64,000 nt of DNA from Luteimonas sp. MC1750. Its GTDB lineage: Bacteria > Pseudomonadota > Gammaproteobacteria > Xanthomonadales > Xanthomonadaceae. Numbering within the stretch: position 1 is the stretch's first letter; each line of letters starts with the position of its first letter. The translations under genes and the position numbers were made by a program. The stretch is taken from the NCBI RefSeq assembly GCF_016615955.1, contig NZ_CP067113.1, forward strand, positions 2,232,001 through 2,296,000. Direction: 5' to 3'. This document shows, piece after piece, positions 1-12,154 of this stretch. The notes under the pieces are model-generated. The model saw only the letters and a program-made list of their open reading frames with translations, searched no databases and was not told where the DNA came from.

Positions 1-311
1 ATGTGGGTGATGAAGAACTGGCTGCCATTGGTGTTGGGGCCGGCGTTGGCCATGGACAGCACGCCGCGGTCGTGCTTCACGCCGTTGCTGGCCTCGTCCT
101 CGAACTTGTAGCCGGGGCCACCGGTCCCGGTGCCCTTGGGGCAGCCGCCCTGGATCATGAAGTCGGGAATGACGCGGTGGAAGGTCAGGCCATCGTAGAA
201 GCCGCGCCTGGCGAGGTTCACGAAGCTGGCGACGGTCAGCGGGGCCTTGTCGGCGTAAAGCTCGACCTTGATCTGGCCACGGTCGGTGTCGAAAACGGCG
301 TTCAGGGACAT
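1..311 (-). CDS. Cyclophilin-type peptidyl-prolyl cis-trans isomerase, 3' end missing
   Basis: The visible 103 residues begin [19 protein letters not shown] and contain the cyclophilin core: the [13 protein letters not shown] segment and GSQFFITH near the window edge. Cyclophilins catalyse cis-trans isomerisation of X-Pro bonds. No signal peptide is visible, so this looks like a cytosolic PpiB-type enzyme. The ATG at 311 has a GAGGA ribosome-binding site nine bases upstream. The C-terminus lies beyond position 1. The gene is divergent from typA across a 190-bp gap. The family is certain; the exact symbol is not. Confidence 0.93.
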   Translation of the reverse strand, partial: MSLNAVFDTDRGQIKVELYADKAPLTVASFVNLARRGFYDGLTFHRVIPDFMIQGGCPKGTGTGGPGYKFEDEASNGVKHDRGVLSMANAGPNTNGSQFFITH

Positions 312-429
312 GTCGGGGATTCCTCGGGGGGTGTCGGGACGGGAGCTGGACCGGGCGGCGCCGGGCCGCGGACCTGAAGTGGAGCCACCCTGCCGCATTG
401 CAACACTAGGTGGCGGGGGCGAGTGACAG

Positions 430-435
430 TATAAT
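430..435 (+). promoter_or_regulatory. Candidate -10 box for typA
   Basis: A perfect TATAAT lies 66 bases upstream of the typA ATG. No good -35 sits at the normal spacing; TTGCAA at 398-403 is too far. It is assigned to typA by position and orientation only. Confidence 0.5.
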
Positions 436-501
436 GGTCGGCTTCCCCGCCACAGGCCCAATGCGCCCTGCCCCAAGAAGGCACGAGGTGCGGTTTTCCC
501 G

Positions 502-2349
502 ATGTCCATCGAACGCCTCCGCAACATCGCCATCGTCGCCCACGTCGACCACGGCAAGACCACCCTCGTCGACCAGCTGCTCAAGTCGTCCGGCACCCTT
601 GACGAACGCGCCGCCGTCCCCGACCGCGTGATGGACAGCGGCGACATCGAAAAGGAACGTGGCATCACGATCCTGTCCAAGAACACCGCCATCCGCTGGA
701 CCAATCCGACCACCGGCGAGGTCTGGCGCATCAACATCGTCGACACCCCCGGCCACGCCGACTTCGGTGGCGAGGTCGAGCGCGTGCTGTCGATGGTCGA
801 CTCGGTGCTGGTGCTGGTCGACGCGATGGACGGCCCCATGCCGCAGACGCGCTTCGTGACCCAGAAGGCCTTCGCGATGGGCTTCCGGCCGATCGTCGTG
901 GTGAACAAGGTCGACCGCCCGGGCGCGCGTCCCAGCTGGGTGCTGGACCAGACCTTCGACCTCTTCGACCGCCTCGGCGCCACCGACGACCAGCTCGACT
1001 TCCCGGTGGTCTACGCCTCCGGCCTCAACGGCTACGCCGGCCTCGAGGACACCGTGCGCAGCGGCGACATGACGCCCCTGTTCGAGGCGATCTGCGAGCA
1101 CGTGCCCGCGCCGCCAGTCGATCCGGATGGCCCGTTCCAGATGCGCGTCACCTCGCTGGACTACAACAACTATGTCGGCGTGATCGGCATCGGCCGCGTC
1201 CAGCGTGGCAAGGTCAAGACCAACCAGTCGGTGACCGTCATCGCCGCCGACGGCAAGACCCGCAACGCCAAGGTGCTGCAGGTGCTCGGCTTCATGGGCC
1301 TGGAGCGCGTCGAGGTGCAGGAAGCGCGCGCCGGCGACATCATCGCCTTCTCGGGCATCGAGGGCCTGGGCATCTCGGACACGCTGTGCGACCCCTCGGC
1401 GGTCGAGCAGCTGCCGGTGCTGACCGTCGACGAACCCACGATCTCGATGACCTTCCAGGTCAACGATTCGCCCTTCGCCGGCGTCAAGGACCGCTCGGGT
1501 GGCAAGTACCTCACCAGCCGCCAGCTGCGCGACCGCCTCACCCGCGAGACCGCGCACAACGTGGCGCTGCGGGTCGAGGACACCGCCGACGCCGACAAGT
1601 TCAAGGTGTCCGGCCGCGGCGAGCTGCACCTGTCGATCCTGATCGAGAACATGCGCCGCGAAGGCTACGAGCTGGCGGTGTCGCGCCCGGAAGTCATCGT
1701 GCGCACGGTTGACGGCGTGGTCGAGGAACCCTACGAGGCGCTGGTCGTCGACATGGACGAGCAGTTCCAGGGCGGCGTCATGGGCCGCCTGGGCGAGCGC
1801 AAGGCGCTGCTGCAGAACATGGAGCCCGACGGCAAGGGCCGCGTGCGCCTGGACTACATCATCCCGGCGCGTGGCCTGATCGGCTTCCAGACCGAGTTCA
1901 AGACGCTGACCGCAGGTACCGGCCTGCTCTTCCACGTCTTCGACCACTACGGTCCGAAGGCGGACGGCGACATCGGCCAGCGCAACAACGGCGTGCTGAT
2001 CTCCAACGGCACCGGCCCCTCGCCCGCCTACGCGCAGATGGCGATGCAGGAACGTGGCCGGCTGTTCATCGAGCCGGGTGAGGAGATCTACGAGGGCCAG
2101 ATCCTCGGCATCAACTCCAAGGACAACGACCTGACGGTCAATGCCCTGCGCGGCAAGCAGCTGACCAACTTCCGCGCGTCCGGCAAGGACGACGACGAGG
2201 GGCTGATCCCCGCGATCAAGTTCTCGCTCGAGCAGGCGCTGGAGTTCATCGACGACGACGAGCTGGTCGAGGTCACGCCGAAGCAGATCCGCCTGCGCAA
2301 GAAGCTGCGCACCGAGGTCGACCGCAAGCGGGCCAGCCGCGCGGCCTGA
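502..2349 (+). CDS. typA: Translational GTPase TypA/BipA
   Basis: This 615-residue protein is a ribosome-associated translation-factor GTPase acting in stress adaptation and 50S assembly. The N-terminal G domain shows G1 (AHVDHGKTT, about residues 11-19), G2 region (ERGITI), G3 (DTPGHADF) and G4 (NKVD). EF-G-like domains follow, with the TypA-specific stretch [19 protein letters not shown]. Length is normal for the family. The start is the first in-frame ATG before the conserved [12 protein letters not shown]. It is monocistronic and convergent with the DAHP synthase. Confidence 0.98.
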   Translation: MSIERLRNIAIVAHVDHGKTTLVDQLLKSSGTLDERAAVPDRVMDSGDIEKERGITILSKNTAIRWTNPTTGEVWRINIVDTPGHADFGGEVERVLSMVDSVLVLVDAMDGPMPQTRFVTQKAFAMGFRPIVVVNKVDRPGARPSWVLDQTFDLFDRLGATDDQLDFPVVYASGLNGYAGLEDTVRSGDMTPLFEAICEHVPAPPVDPDGPFQMRVTSLDYNNYVGVIGIGRVQRGKVKTNQSVTVIAADGKTRNAKVLQVLGFMGLERVEVQEARAGDIIAFSGIEGLGISDTLCDPSAVEQLPVLTVDEPTISMTFQVNDSPFAGVKDRSGGKYLTSRQLRDRLTRETAHNVALRVEDTADADKFKVSGRGELHLSILIENMRREGYELAVSRPEVIVRTVDGVVEEPYEALVVDMDEQFQGGVMGRLGERKALLQNMEPDGKGRVRLDYIIPARGLIGFQTEFKTLTAGTGLLFHVFDHYGPKADGDIGQRNNGVLISNGTGPSPAYAQMAMQERGRLFIEPGEEIYEGQILGINSKDNDLTVNALRGKQLTNFRASGKDDDEGLIPAIKFSLEQALEFIDDDELVEVTPKQIRLRKKLRTEVDRKRASRAA

Positions 2350-2441
2350 TCGATCGGGGTCGACTCCGCCGCGGCCCCATCGCCGCGGCCCTGCCCAGCG
2401 CCGCCGCCGCATGATCCAGGCGGCGGCCGGGCACACGAAGA

Positions 2442-2466
2442 CCGGCGGGGCCTGATGCCCCGCCGG
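2442..2466. terminator. Hairpin between typA and the DAHP synthase gene
   Basis: A perfect 10-bp stem (CCGGCGGGGC / GCCCCGCCGG) encloses a 5-nt loop and lies between two convergent stop codons. On the plus strand it is followed by CGTCGTTTC and on the minus strand by TCTTCG, so the U-tracts are weak. It probably serves both genes. Confidence 0.6.
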
Positions 2467-2473
2467 CGTCGTT

Positions 2474-3868
<1,395 letters not shown>

Positions 3869-3937
3869 CGGGACTCGTCGGTGTTGCACTGCAGCGAGTC
3901 GACCATCATCCGCGCACCGGCGGATGATCGCAATGAC

Positions 3938-4456
3938 TCAGCGCTGGCCGCGACGCCGCGTCCTGAACGCCGCCACGAGGAAGAACAGCCCGAGCAGCAC
4001 GAACCACACCAGGCTCCATGCCGGCATCGACAGGCCCAGGAAGCTCCAGTCGACCGCGCTGCAGTCGCCCGATCCGGTCAGCACGCGGCGAATCACGCCG
4101 GTGGTCGACATGGTCTCGCGCATGAACGACAGCGGCGGCAGGCAGCCGGGGATCTCGGGCGGGTTGAGCTGCAGCCAGACGTGGCGGCCCGCCAAGGCCA
4201 TCCCGACCGCAGCCGCGAGAAATCCCAGGATGCCGTAGGCATGGCGGGAACCCGGCGTACGCGGCGCGTGCAGCCCGGCAACCAGGAACACCAGGCCCAG
4301 CGCGGCGAACGCCAGGCGCTGGAAGATGCACATCGGACAGGGCTCGAGGCCCCAGGCGAACTGCGAATAGATCGCGAAGCCGATCAGTGCCGCGCAGGCG
4401 GCGAAGCCCGCCAGGCACTGGCTGCGGAAGGTCCAGCGGAACGGATTGAAGGTCAT
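3938..4456 (-). CDS. dsbB: Disulfide bond formation protein DsbB
   Basis: This inner-membrane quinone reductase reoxidises periplasmic DsbA. The 172-residue protein has four hydrophobic segments and both required cysteine pairs: CPMC (C40-C43) in the first periplasmic loop, and cysteines flanking PPLSFMRETMSTTGVIRR in the second. The start was set at MTFNPFRW because the 22 extra upstream codons run into the rplQ terminator. A possible -10 (TATCTT on the minus strand) lies at 4483-4488, just after that terminator, so dsbB probably has its own promoter. Confidence 0.93.
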   Translation of the reverse strand: MTFNPFRWTFRSQCLAGFAACAALIGFAIYSQFAWGLEPCPMCIFQRLAFAALGLVFLVAGLHAPRTPGSRHAYGILGFLAAAVGMALAGRHVWLQLNPPEIPGCLPPLSFMRETMSTTGVIRRVLTGSGDCSAVDWSFLGLSMPAWSLVWFVLLGLFFLVAAFRTRRRGQR

Positions 4457-4490
4457 CGGCAGGCTCGCGTAAAACGGAGGCCAAGATAGC

Positions 4491-4517
4491 AAAAACCCCG
4501 GCACGCAGGCCGGGGTT
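4491..4517 (-). terminator. Intrinsic terminator at the end of the alpha operon
   Basis: On the minus strand a perfect 9-bp stem (AACCCCGGC / GCCGGGGTT) with a 6-nt loop is followed at once by a run of T. It sits 23 bases after the rplQ stop, closing the ribosomal protein cluster. Confidence 0.9.
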
Positions 4518-4539
4518 CTCACGTGCAGCGGTGCGCCAC

Positions 4540-4914
4540 TTACTCGGCGGCGGCCTGCGGCCGGTCGACGAGCTCGACGTAGGCCATCGGCGCGTTGTCA
4601 CCGTCGCGGAAGCCGCACTTGATGATGCGCAGGTAGCCGCCCGGACGCTCGCGGTAACGCGGGCCCAGTTCGACGAACAGCTTGCCCACGGCTTCCTTGT
4701 CGCGGAGGCGCGAGAAGGCCAGGCGACGGTTGGAAACGCCGTCGGTCTTGCCCATGGTGATCAGCGGCTCGGCGACGCGGCGAAGCTCCTTGGCCTTCGG
4801 GAGCGTGGTCTTGATCAGCTCGTGCTTGAGCAGCGACGCCGCCATGTTGGTGAACATGGCATCGCGGTGTGCGCTGGTGCGGCTGAACTTGCGGCCGGAT
4901 TTCTGGTGGCGCAT
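4540..4914 (-). CDS. rplQ: 50S ribosomal protein L17
   Basis: The 124-residue protein begins [20 protein letters not shown], the diagnostic L17 N-terminus. It is the last gene of the alpha operon (rpsM-rpsK-rpsD-rpoA-rplQ), 25 bp behind rpoA and followed by a strong terminator. Confidence 0.98.
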   Translation of the reverse strand: MRHQKSGRKFSRTSAHRDAMFTNMAASLLKHELIKTTLPKAKELRRVAEPLITMGKTDGVSNRRLAFSRLRDKEAVGKLFVELGPRYRERPGGYLRIIKCGFRDGDNAPMAYVELVDRPQAAAE

Positions 4915-4939
4915 GGTCTTGGTTCCTGTCTGTCTTGTC

Positions 4940-5938
4940 TTAGCCGAGCATGCCGTGCGCCGAGACGCCGGCCGGCGGCCAGTTCTCGAGCTTCATGCCG
5001 AGCGAGAGGCCACGCTGGGCCAGCACTTCCTTGATCTCGGTGAGCGACTTCTTGCCGAGGTTCGGGGTCTTGAGCAGCTCGACTTCCGTCTTCTGGATCA
5101 GGTCGCCGATGTAGTAGATGCTCTCGGCCTTGAGGCAGTTGGCCGAACGCACCGTCAGCTCCAGGTCGTCGATCGGGCGCAGCAGCACCGGGTCGACGCC
5201 CGGGGTCGCGGCCTTCTGGCTCGCACCCTCGCGACGGGTGAAATCACCGAAGACGCTGAGCTGGTCGGTCAGGATGTCGGCGGCGGTGCGCACGGCTTCC
5301 TCGGCGTCGATCGTGCCGTTGGTCTCGATGTCCAGCACCAGCTTGTCGAGGTCGGTGCGCTGCTCGACGCGGGCCGCTTCGACCTCGTAGGCCACGCGGC
5401 GCACGGGCGAGAACGACGCGTCCAGCATCAGGCGACCGATGGCGCGGGTCTCCTCGTCCGGGCGACGACGCGCGGAGGCCGGCTGGTAGCCGAAGCCGCG
5501 CTCGATCTTCAGGCGCATGTTGATCGACGCATCCTTGGTCAGATGGCAGATCACGTGTTCGCCGTTCAGCACTTCCACGTTGTGGTCGGTCTTGATGTCG
5601 GCGGCGGTGACGACGCCCGGGCCGGACTTGGCCAGGGTGAGCGTCGAGCTGTCGCCGGTGCCCATGCGGATGGCGACGTCCTTGAGGTTCAACAGCACCT
5701 CGAGCACGTCTTCCTGCAGGCCTTCGATCGTGCTGTACTCATGCAGCACGCCGTCGATCTCGACCTCGGTGATGGCGAAGCCGGGGATCGACGACAGCAG
5801 CACGCGGCGCAGGGCATTGCCGAGCGTGTGGCCGTAGCCGCGCTCGAGCGGCTCGATCACGACCTTGGCGCGGTTGCCCGTGATGCGCTCGATCTGGGGG
5901 CCACGCGGGCGCAGGACCTGGTTGGCGGTAACCGTCAT
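4940..5938 (-). CDS. rpoA: RNA polymerase alpha subunit
   Basis: This 332-residue subunit nucleates RNA polymerase assembly through its N-terminal domain ([19 protein letters not shown]). It contacts UP elements and activators through the C-terminal domain ([20 protein letters not shown], then [16 protein letters not shown]). Length matches xanthomonad RpoA. It lies between rpsD and rplQ as in other gammaproteobacteria. Confidence 0.99.
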   Translation of the reverse strand: MTVTANQVLRPRGPQIERITGNRAKVVIEPLERGYGHTLGNALRRVLLSSIPGFAITEVEIDGVLHEYSTIEGLQEDVLEVLLNLKDVAIRMGTGDSSTLTLAKSGPGVVTAADIKTDHNVEVLNGEHVICHLTKDASINMRLKIERGFGYQPASARRRPDEETRAIGRLMLDASFSPVRRVAYEVEAARVEQRTDLDKLVLDIETNGTIDAEEAVRTAADILTDQLSVFGDFTRREGASQKAATPGVDPVLLRPIDDLELTVRSANCLKAESIYYIGDLIQKTEVELLKTPNLGKKSLTEIKEVLAQRGLSLGMKLENWPPAGVSAHGMLG

Positions 5939-5987
5939 GTTTGGTGTCTCCTGGGGCCTGCCGGAGTGAACCGGCAGGCCGGGTGAA

Positions 5988-6623
<636 letters not shown>

Positions 6624-6638
6624 TTCTTATCGCCCCCT

Positions 6639-7028
6639 TTAGACGCGACGCTTCTTCGGCGGACGGCACCCGTTGTGCGGGATTGGCGTCACGTCGATGA
6701 TGTTGGTGATCTTGTAGCCCACGTTGTTGAGCGAGCGGACGGCGGACTCACGGCCCGGGCCCGGGCCCTTGATGCGGACTTCAAGCGACTTCACGCCGTA
6801 GTCGAGGGCGGCCTTGCCGGCCTTCTCCGCGGCGACCTGGGCAGCGAACGGGGTCGACTTGCGCGAGCCGCGGAAACCCGCGCCGCCCGAAGTCGCCCAC
6901 GACAGCGCATTGCCCTGGCGGTCGGTGATGGTGATGATCGTATTGTTGAACGAAGCGTGGACGTGGGCGATGCCGTCGGTGACGACGCGCTTGATCTTCT
7001 TCTTCGGCTTAGCTGCCGGCTTGGCCAT
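6639..7028 (-). CDS. rpsK: 30S ribosomal protein S11
   Basis: The 129-residue platform protein contains [19 protein letters not shown] and ends [14 protein letters not shown], the universal S11 C-terminus. It lies 12 bp downstream of rpsM and 15 bp upstream of rpsD. Confidence 0.99.
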   Translation of the reverse strand: MAKPAAKPKKKIKRVVTDGIAHVHASFNNTIITITDRQGNALSWATSGGAGFRGSRKSTPFAAQVAAEKAGKAALDYGVKSLEVRIKGPGPGRESAVRSLNNVGYKITNIIDVTPIPHNGCRPPKKRRV

Positions 7029-7040
7029 GATCTTGTTTCC

Positions 7041-7397
7041 TTATTTCCTGATGGCCTTGCGCGGACCCTTGCGGGTGCGGGCATTGGTCCGGGTGCGCTG
7101 GCCGCGCAGCGGGAGGCCACGACGATGGCGGAGGCCGCGGTAGCAGGCCAGGTCCATCAGGCGCTTGATCGCCATGCCGATCTCGCGACGAAGGTCGCCC
7201 TCGACCACGAACTTGCCGACTTCCGAGCGCAGGCGCTCGACTTCGGGTTCCGACAGGTCGCGGATCTTGGTGTTCGAGGCCACGCCGGCGGCGTCGCAGA
7301 CGAGCTTCGAACGGGTACGGCCAATGCCGTAGATGCTTTGCAGCCCGACCCAGACGTGCTTCTGGGCAGGCAGGTTGACACCTGCAATACGCGCCAT
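7041..7397 (-). CDS. rpsM: 30S ribosomal protein S13
   Basis: The 118-residue head protein begins [19 protein letters not shown] and has the basic C-terminal tail ([20 protein letters not shown]) that reaches the decoding region. It is the first gene of the alpha operon. It is separated from secY by a 343-bp non-coding gap containing its probable promoter. Confidence 0.99.
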   Translation of the reverse strand: MARIAGVNLPAQKHVWVGLQSIYGIGRTRSKLVCDAAGVASNTKIRDLSEPEVERLRSEVGKFVVEGDLRREIGMAIKRLMDLACYRGLRHRRGLPLRGQRTRTNARTRKGPRKAIRK

Positions 7398-7456
7398 GCG
7401 CGGATCTCCAACTGTTTGGGGCGGCCGGACAGGTCATCCGGCGCAGTGAACAAGAA

Positions 7457-7485
7457 ATTGTATCAGGATCCCGCGTTCCAAGGAA
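7457..7485 (-). promoter_or_regulatory. Candidate promoter of the alpha operon (rpsM)
   Basis: On the minus strand a TACAAT -10 (7457-7462) is preceded by a 17-bp spacer and TTCCTT (7480-7485). The predicted start is about 55 bases before the rpsM ATG. This is the only AT-rich stretch in an otherwise GC-rich gap. Confidence 0.55.
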
Positions 7486-7740
7486 GCCCGCGGCCGCCAA
7501 AGGCGTCCGACCGGCCCGGCATGGGGAGTGTGCCCATGCTCCGGCGACGGTTCCAGGCTGGACATGCCCCCTTTCGGGGACCTGCCCGCCCGGCGCTACT
7601 CTGGCGCCGGGACTGGCCGGGGAACCACCTGCGTGCGGGACCGCCGCGCAGGTCGCCCATCAAGGCCCGGCCGCAAGGCGGTCGGGCCATGGATCCCTGG
7701 GTGTTCCGGCAGTGCCGGGCCCGGGATCCGTCTTGAATCT
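7486..7740 (-). other. secY-rpsM gap with three hairpins, no gene seen
   Basis: No coding sequence was recognised; rpmJ (L36), which occupies this place in E. coli, is absent. Three inverted repeats lie between the secY stop and the rpsM promoter. The first (7691-7729) is nested: GGATCCC/GGGATCC outside, GGG/CCC in the middle, CCGGC/GCCGG inside. The second is 7664-7688 (GGCCCG/CGGGCC plus a matching inner stem). The third is 7589-7611 (CCCGGCGC/GCGCCGGG). None is followed by a U-tract. Confidence 0.6.
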
Positions 7741-9078
7741 TCAGCCGCGCGGCAGGCCGCGCGCGCCACCCTTCAGGTTGGCCTTCTTGAGCAGGCTCTC
7801 GTACTGGTGCGACATGAGGTGGGCCTGGATCTGGGAAATGAAGTCCATCACCACCACCACCACGATCAGCAGCGACGTGCCGCCGAAGTAGAACGAGGCA
7901 TTGAGCTCGCCGCGCATGAATTCCGGCAGCAGGCAGACCAGCACCAGGTAGGCCGCGCCGGCGGCGGTCAGCCGCGTCAGCACGCCATCGATGTAGTCGG
8001 CCGTGGCCTTGCCCGGACGGATGCCCGGGATCAGCGCGCCGGACTTCTTCAGGTTGTCCGCGGTTTCCTGGGAGTTGAAGACCAGGGCCGTGTAGAAGAA
8101 CGTGAAGCCGGCGATCAGGCCCGCATACAGCAGGATGTAGAGCGGCTCGCCCGGCGACAGGGCCTGGCTCACGCGCTGCAGCCAGTTGGCCTGGCCGGCC
8201 TGGCTGAACCAGGTCGAGGCCGTGGCCGGGAACATGATGATCGACGACGCGAAGATCGCCGGGATCACGCCCGCCATGTTGAGCTTGAGCGGCAGGAACG
8301 AGCTCTGGTTCATGTACGCGTTGCGGCCACCCTGGCGGCGCGCGTAGTTCACCGTGATGCGGCGCTGGCCGCGCTCGACGAAGACCACGAAGTAGGTGAA
8401 CGCCGCCACCAGAAGCACGATCAGGATCACCGCGATCGGGCTCATGTCGCCGTTGCGGGCGGCCTCGAAGGTGGTGATGACCGCGCTCGGCAGGCCGGCC
8501 ACGATGCCGGCGAAGATGATCAGCGACACGCCGTTGCCGACGCCGCGCTCGGTGACCTGCTCACCCAGCCAGACCAGGAACATGGTGCCCGCGGTCAGGG
8601 CCACGATCGCCGTCAGCACGAAGCCGAGGCCCGGCGCGTAGGCCACGCCCTGGCTCTGCAGCATCGTGGCGATGCCGGCGGCCTGGAAGATCGCCAGCGG
8701 GATCGCGCCGATGCGCGACCACTGGGTGATCCTGCGCCGGCCGGATTCGCCTTCCTTCTGGATCGCCTTCAGGCTCGGCACGATCTGCACCAGGAGCTGG
8801 ATGATGATCGAGGCGGAGATGTAGGGAATCACGTTCAGCGCGAACAGGCTGAAGCGCTCGAGGGCACCACCGGAGAACATGTTGAACATGTCCACGATGG
8901 TGCCTTCGGTCTGCTCCATCAGCCGCAGCATGGCGTCGGGATTGACGCCCGGCACCGGGATGTAGCACCCGATGCGGTAGACGATCAACGCGCCGAGGAC
9001 GAACAGCAGGCGCTGGCGCAGCTCGGTGAACTTGCCGAGCCCGCCCACGCCCCCCATTGCGCTGCCGCTGCGTGCCAT
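7741..9078 (-). CDS. secY: Protein translocase subunit SecY
   Basis: This is the channel-forming subunit of the SecYEG translocon, with ten predicted membrane segments in 445 residues. Visible hallmarks are [35 protein letters not shown], and the cytosolic loop GERISEYG-like region ([18 protein letters not shown]). The start at [16 protein letters not shown] was preferred because the longer frame overlaps rplO; this ATG follows the rplO stop by 7 bp. It is the last gene before the spc/alpha junction. Confidence 0.97.
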   Translation of the reverse strand: MARSGSAMGGVGGLGKFTELRQRLLFVLGALIVYRIGCYIPVPGVNPDAMLRLMEQTEGTIVDMFNMFSGGALERFSLFALNVIPYISASIIIQLLVQIVPSLKAIQKEGESGRRRITQWSRIGAIPLAIFQAAGIATMLQSQGVAYAPGLGFVLTAIVALTAGTMFLVWLGEQVTERGVGNGVSLIIFAGIVAGLPSAVITTFEAARNGDMSPIAVILIVLLVAAFTYFVVFVERGQRRITVNYARRQGGRNAYMNQSSFLPLKLNMAGVIPAIFASSIIMFPATASTWFSQAGQANWLQRVSQALSPGEPLYILLYAGLIAGFTFFYTALVFNSQETADNLKKSGALIPGIRPGKATADYIDGVLTRLTAAGAAYLVLVCLLPEFMRGELNASFYFGGTSLLIVVVVVMDFISQIQAHLMSHQYESLLKKANLKGGARGLPRG

Positions 9079-9085
9079 GCGGTGC

Positions 9086-9520
9086 TTACTCCTCGACCTT
9101 GCCGCCGGCGGCTTCGATCGCCGCGCGGGCACCGGCCGTGGCCAGCAGGCCCTTCAGCACCAGGGCCTTGCCGATCTCGCCCTTGAGCACGATCTTGGCG
9201 CGCTTGGCGGTGGACGGCACCAGCTTCGCGGCGCGCAGCGCCTTGAAGTCGATGTCGCCTTCCAGGCGGTCAAGCTGGTACAGCATGACTTCGGCGGTGT
9301 CGCCGGCGATGCGCGAACGGAAGCCGACCTTGGGCAGGCGCTTGCGCAGCGGCATCTGGCCGCCTTCGAAGCCGGCCTTGATCTTGCCCTTGCCCGAGCG
9401 GGCGAAGGAACCCTTGTGGCCGCGACCGGCGGTCTTGCCGAGGCCGGAGCCGATGCCGCGGCCGACGCGCTTGCGGTCGGTGCGGGCGCCCTCTGCGGGC
9501 TGCATGGTGTTGAGCTTCAT
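9086..9520 (-). CDS. rplO: 50S ribosomal protein L15
   Basis: The protein has 144 residues from [22 protein letters not shown]. The glycine-rich N-terminal extension ([17 protein letters not shown]) that threads through 23S rRNA is complete. The start is internal to a longer frame because the upstream residues are read from the rpmD end. Confidence 0.98.
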   Translation of the reverse strand: MKLNTMQPAEGARTDRKRVGRGIGSGLGKTAGRGHKGSFARSGKGKIKAGFEGGQMPLRKRLPKVGFRSRIAGDTAEVMLYQLDRLEGDIDFKALRAAKLVPSTAKRAKIVLKGEIGKALVLKGLLATAGARAAIEAAGGKVEE

Positions 9521-9524
9521 GTGC

Positions 9525-9722
9525 TTATTCCTCGACCCGGACCAGGTAGTGGACCTTGTTGATGAGGCCACGGACCTGCGGGCTGTCCTTCAGTTCGCGG
9601 ACGCTGTTGAGCTTGCCAAGGCCCAGGGCCTTGACGGACAGGCGGTGCTTGGCCTGCGAGCCGCGGAGGCCCTTGACCAGGCGCACCTTGACGGTGCCGC
9701 TGCCGGCTTCGTTCTTAGCCAT
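9525..9722 (-). CDS. rpmD: 50S ribosomal protein L30
   Basis: A 65-residue protein, [21 protein letters not shown] to HYLVRVEE. Its ATG lies inside the end of rpsE (8-nt overlap ATGGCTAA), so the two are probably translationally coupled. L30 is a small LSU protein not present in all bacteria. Confidence 0.97.
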   Translation of the reverse strand: MAKNEAGSGTVKVRLVKGLRGSQAKHRLSVKALGLGKLNSVRELKDSPQVRGLINKVHYLVRVEE

Positions 9723-10254
9723 GGACGATGTCCTCCAGCTTCTTGCCGCGCTTGGCCGCGATGTCGCCGGGCGAGTGCATGCCGGCGAGGCCCTTGACCG
9801 TGGCGCGGACGAGGTTGATCGGGTTGCGCGAACCGACGGCCTTGGCCAGCACGTCCTTGACGCCCACGGCCTCGAGCACGGCGCGCATCGCGCCACCGGC
9901 GATGACGCCGGTACCTTCCGAGGCAGGCTGCATGAACACGCGGGCGGCGCCGTGGCCGGCCTTCACCGTGTGGTACAGCGTGCCGCCGTTGAGATGCACG
10001 CTGGTCATGTTGCGGCGCGCCTGCTCCATCGACTTCTGGATGGCAACGGGGACCTCGCGGGCCTTGCCGTAGCCGAAGCCGACCTTGCCGGCGCCGTCAC
10101 CGACCACGGTGAGCGCGGTGAAGGTGAACTGGCGGCCACCCTTGACCGTCTTGCTGACGCGGTTGACCGCGATCAGCTTCTCGATCATGCCGTCGTCGAT
10201 TTCCTCGCGGTTGCGGTCGCGGTCACGACCGCGCGGTGCGCGTTCTTCTGCCAT
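9715..10254 (-). CDS. rpsE: 30S ribosomal protein S5
   Basis: The 179-residue protein has the S5 double-stranded RNA-binding fold: [20 protein letters not shown], then [23 protein letters not shown]. The C-terminal part includes [19 protein letters not shown]. The 175-bp gap before it (to rplR) is unusually long for this operon and contains two hairpins. Confidence 0.98.
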   Translation of the reverse strand: MAEERAPRGRDRDRNREEIDDGMIEKLIAVNRVSKTVKGGRQFTFTALTVVGDGAGKVGFGYGKAREVPVAIQKSMEQARRNMTSVHLNGGTLYHTVKAGHGAARVFMQPASEGTGVIAGGAMRAVLEAVGVKDVLAKAVGSRNPINLVRATVKGLAGMHSPGDIAAKRGKKLEDIVHG

Positions 10255-10355
10255 TTCGATGCTGCCTGTGTTGTTGAGGGATGTACGGCTTGGCGCCGCT
10301 TATGGTTGTGGTGTGGATCGGTGGACCGCGTTCCCGGGCAGAAGCCGGAAGGCGT

Positions 10356-10409
10356 CCGATGCAGCCCGCATCGGCAGGAGGCGAAGGGTGGGGCCTGCGC
10401 CCCACCCTT
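10356..10409 (-). other. Two hairpins in the rplR-rpsE gap
   Basis: The 10384-10409 hairpin has a perfect 11-bp stem (AAGGGTGGGGC / GCCCCACCCTT) with a 4-nt loop. The 10356-10374 hairpin has a perfect 7-bp stem (CCGATGC / GCATCGG). On the transcribed strand neither is followed by T residues, so they look like mRNA structures inside the spc operon rather than terminators. Confidence 0.6.
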
Positions 10410-10429
10410 TCAATGCGTCGTCGTGACGC

Positions 10430-10783
10430 TTAGAACTGCAGGCCGCCTTCGCGCGCGGCGTCGGCCAGGGCCTTGATCCGCCCATGATACCTGTAACCGG
10501 AGCGGTCGAAGGCAACCGCGTCGATCCCGGCGGCCTTGGCCTTCTCCGCGATCGCGCGGCCGACCTTGGCGGCGGCCTCGATGTTGTTGCGGTTCTTCAG
10601 GCCTTCGCCCACGTCGGCCTGGGTGGTGCTGGCGGCAGCCAGGACCTTCGAGCCGTCGGCGGTGAACACCTGGGCGTAGAGGTGCTGGCCGGTGCGCAGC
10701 ACCGACAGGCGCGGAACGCCGAGTTCGCGGATATGGGCGCGCGTCGACTTGGCGCGGCGCAGGCGGGCAATTTTCTTCTGCAT
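10430..10783 (-). CDS. rplR: 50S ribosomal protein L18
   Basis: A 117-residue 5S rRNA-binding protein with [25 protein letters not shown] and the C-terminal [27 protein letters not shown], a strongly diagnostic L18 ending. Confidence 0.98.
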   Translation of the reverse strand: MQKKIARLRRAKSTRAHIRELGVPRLSVLRTGQHLYAQVFTADGSKVLAAASTTQADVGEGLKNRNNIEAAAKVGRAIAEKAKAAGIDAVAFDRSGYRYHGRIKALADAAREGGLQF

Positions 10784-10813
10784 GGTCTCGTTCTCCGAAA
10801 GCTGAAGGCCGGC

Positions 10814-11341
10814 TTAGGCCTTCTTGGCTTCCTTGCGGATGATGTTCTCGCCGGCGTACTTGACGCCCTTGCCCTTGTACGGCTCCGGCGGACGGTAGCC
10901 GCGGATCTTGGCGGCCACTTCGCCGACCTGCTGCTTGTCAGCGCCGTTGACCACGATTTCGGTCTGGGTCGGGGTGCTGATGGTGATTCCCGCCGGCGGC
11001 TTGAACAGCACCGGGTGGGAGAAACCGAGCGACAGGTTCAGGTCCTGGCCCTGCATGGCGGCACGGTAGCCGACGCCGACCAGCTCGAGCTTGCGCTCGA
11101 AGCCTTCGGAGACGCCCTGGACCATGTTGGCGATGACCGAGCGCATGGTGCCGGTGATCGCCATGTCTTCGGCGGTTGCCGGGGACAGGACGAGCTGGCC
11201 GTCTTCCATGTTGAACTCGACGCCGGACGGCATCGCCATCGACAGCGAGCCCTTCGGGCCCTTCGCGACGACGGTGCCGTCCTGGATCTTCAGCTCCACG
11301 CCCTTCGCCAGCGGGATGGGCTTCTTGGCAATTCGGGACAT
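10814..11341 (-). CDS. rplF: 50S ribosomal protein L6
   Basis: The protein has 175 residues from [19 protein letters not shown], with two L6 repeats and the C-terminal [17 protein letters not shown] signature. The start was moved 23 codons inside the longest frame, which otherwise overlaps rpsH. Confidence 0.98.
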   Translation of the reverse strand: MSRIAKKPIPLAKGVELKIQDGTVVAKGPKGSLSMAMPSGVEFNMEDGQLVLSPATAEDMAITGTMRSVIANMVQGVSEGFERKLELVGVGYRAAMQGQDLNLSLGFSHPVLFKPPAGITISTPTQTEIVVNGADKQQVGEVAAKIRGYRPPEPYKGKGVKYAGENIIRKEAKKA

Positions 11342-11354
11342 TACGGTTCCTCCC

Positions 11355-11750
11355 TTAGGCCACGAAGCACAGGACCTCGCCGCCGACGCCCAGTTGGCGC
11401 GCCTGCGCATCGGTCATGATGCCCTTCGAGGTGGAGATGATGGCGATGCCGAGGCCGTTGAGGACCTTGGGCAGTTCGGACTTGCCGCGGTAGTGGCGCA
11501 GGCCGGAGCGCGAAATGCGCTGCATGCGCTCGATGACCGGGCGGCCCTCGTAGTACTTCAGTTCGATCTCGAGCTCGGCCTTGGCGCCGTTCTCGTTCAC
11601 GCGTGCGCCGGCGATGTAGCCTTCATCCTGCAGCACCTTGGCGATGGCCACCTTGGTCTTGGAGGACGGCATCTTCACCGTCGGCTTGCCGACGGCCGCC
11701 GCATTGCGCATGCGGGTCAGCATATCGGCGATGGGATCAGTCATGCTCAT
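11355..11750 (-). CDS. rpsH: 30S ribosomal protein S8
   Basis: A 131-residue protein beginning [17 protein letters not shown] and ending with the S8 signature [20 protein letters not shown]. In E. coli S8 represses the spc operon at rplE. A second ATG two codons downstream is possible; AAGG nine bases upstream favours the first. Confidence 0.98.
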   Translation of the reverse strand: MSMTDPIADMLTRMRNAAAVGKPTVKMPSSKTKVAIAKVLQDEGYIAGARVNENGAKAELEIELKYYEGRPVIERMQRISRSGLRHYRGKSELPKVLNGLGIAIISTSKGIMTDAQARQLGVGGEVLCFVA

Positions 11751-11834
11751 TGATGAATACCTTTGAGTGCACCGATATCCGCGGGATTGCGAATTCGTTG
11801 GACCGGGCCCTCGCGGACCCGGGTGTCGCTGTGG

Positions 11835-12140
11835 TTACCAGCTCGCCTTGCGCAGGCCGGGAACGTCACCGTTCATCGTCGCCTTGCGCAGCATGTTGCG
11901 GCCCAGGCCGAACTTGCTGTACACGGCGCGCGGACGGCCGGTCAGGGCGCAACGCGTGGTCTGGCGCGAGGGCGAGGAATCGCGGGGAAGCTTCTGCAGC
12001 TTGACCGCCGCGTCCATCTTCTCCTCGTAGCTCGCCGACTCGCTGCTGACGATCTTCTTCAGCTCGTCGCGCTTGGCGGCGAACTTCTTCGCCAGCTTCG
12101 CGCGCTTCGCTTCGCGGTTGATCATTGAGGTCTTGGCCAT
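11835..12140 (-). CDS. rpsN: 30S ribosomal protein S14
   Basis: A 101-residue protein of the long, zinc-free type (no CxxC pairs), [20 protein letters not shown] with the conserved [20 protein letters not shown]. The 84-bp gap to rpsH contains only an imperfect GC-rich inverted repeat. Confidence 0.98.
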   Translation of the reverse strand: MAKTSMINREAKRAKLAKKFAAKRDELKKIVSSESASYEEKMDAAVKLQKLPRDSSPSRQTTRCALTGRPRAVYSKFGLGRNMLRKATMNGDVPGLRKASW

Positions 12141-12154
12141 GGTCTCTTGTCCGG

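Noticed and set aside
406..2436. A 676-codon minus-strand frame opposite typA
   Set aside because: Antisense shadow; no recognisable motif, and typA is certain.
7398..7740. Search for rpmJ (L36) between secY and rpsM
   Set aside because: No frame on either strand encodes an MKVRASVKK-type start or the L36 cysteine/histidine cluster.
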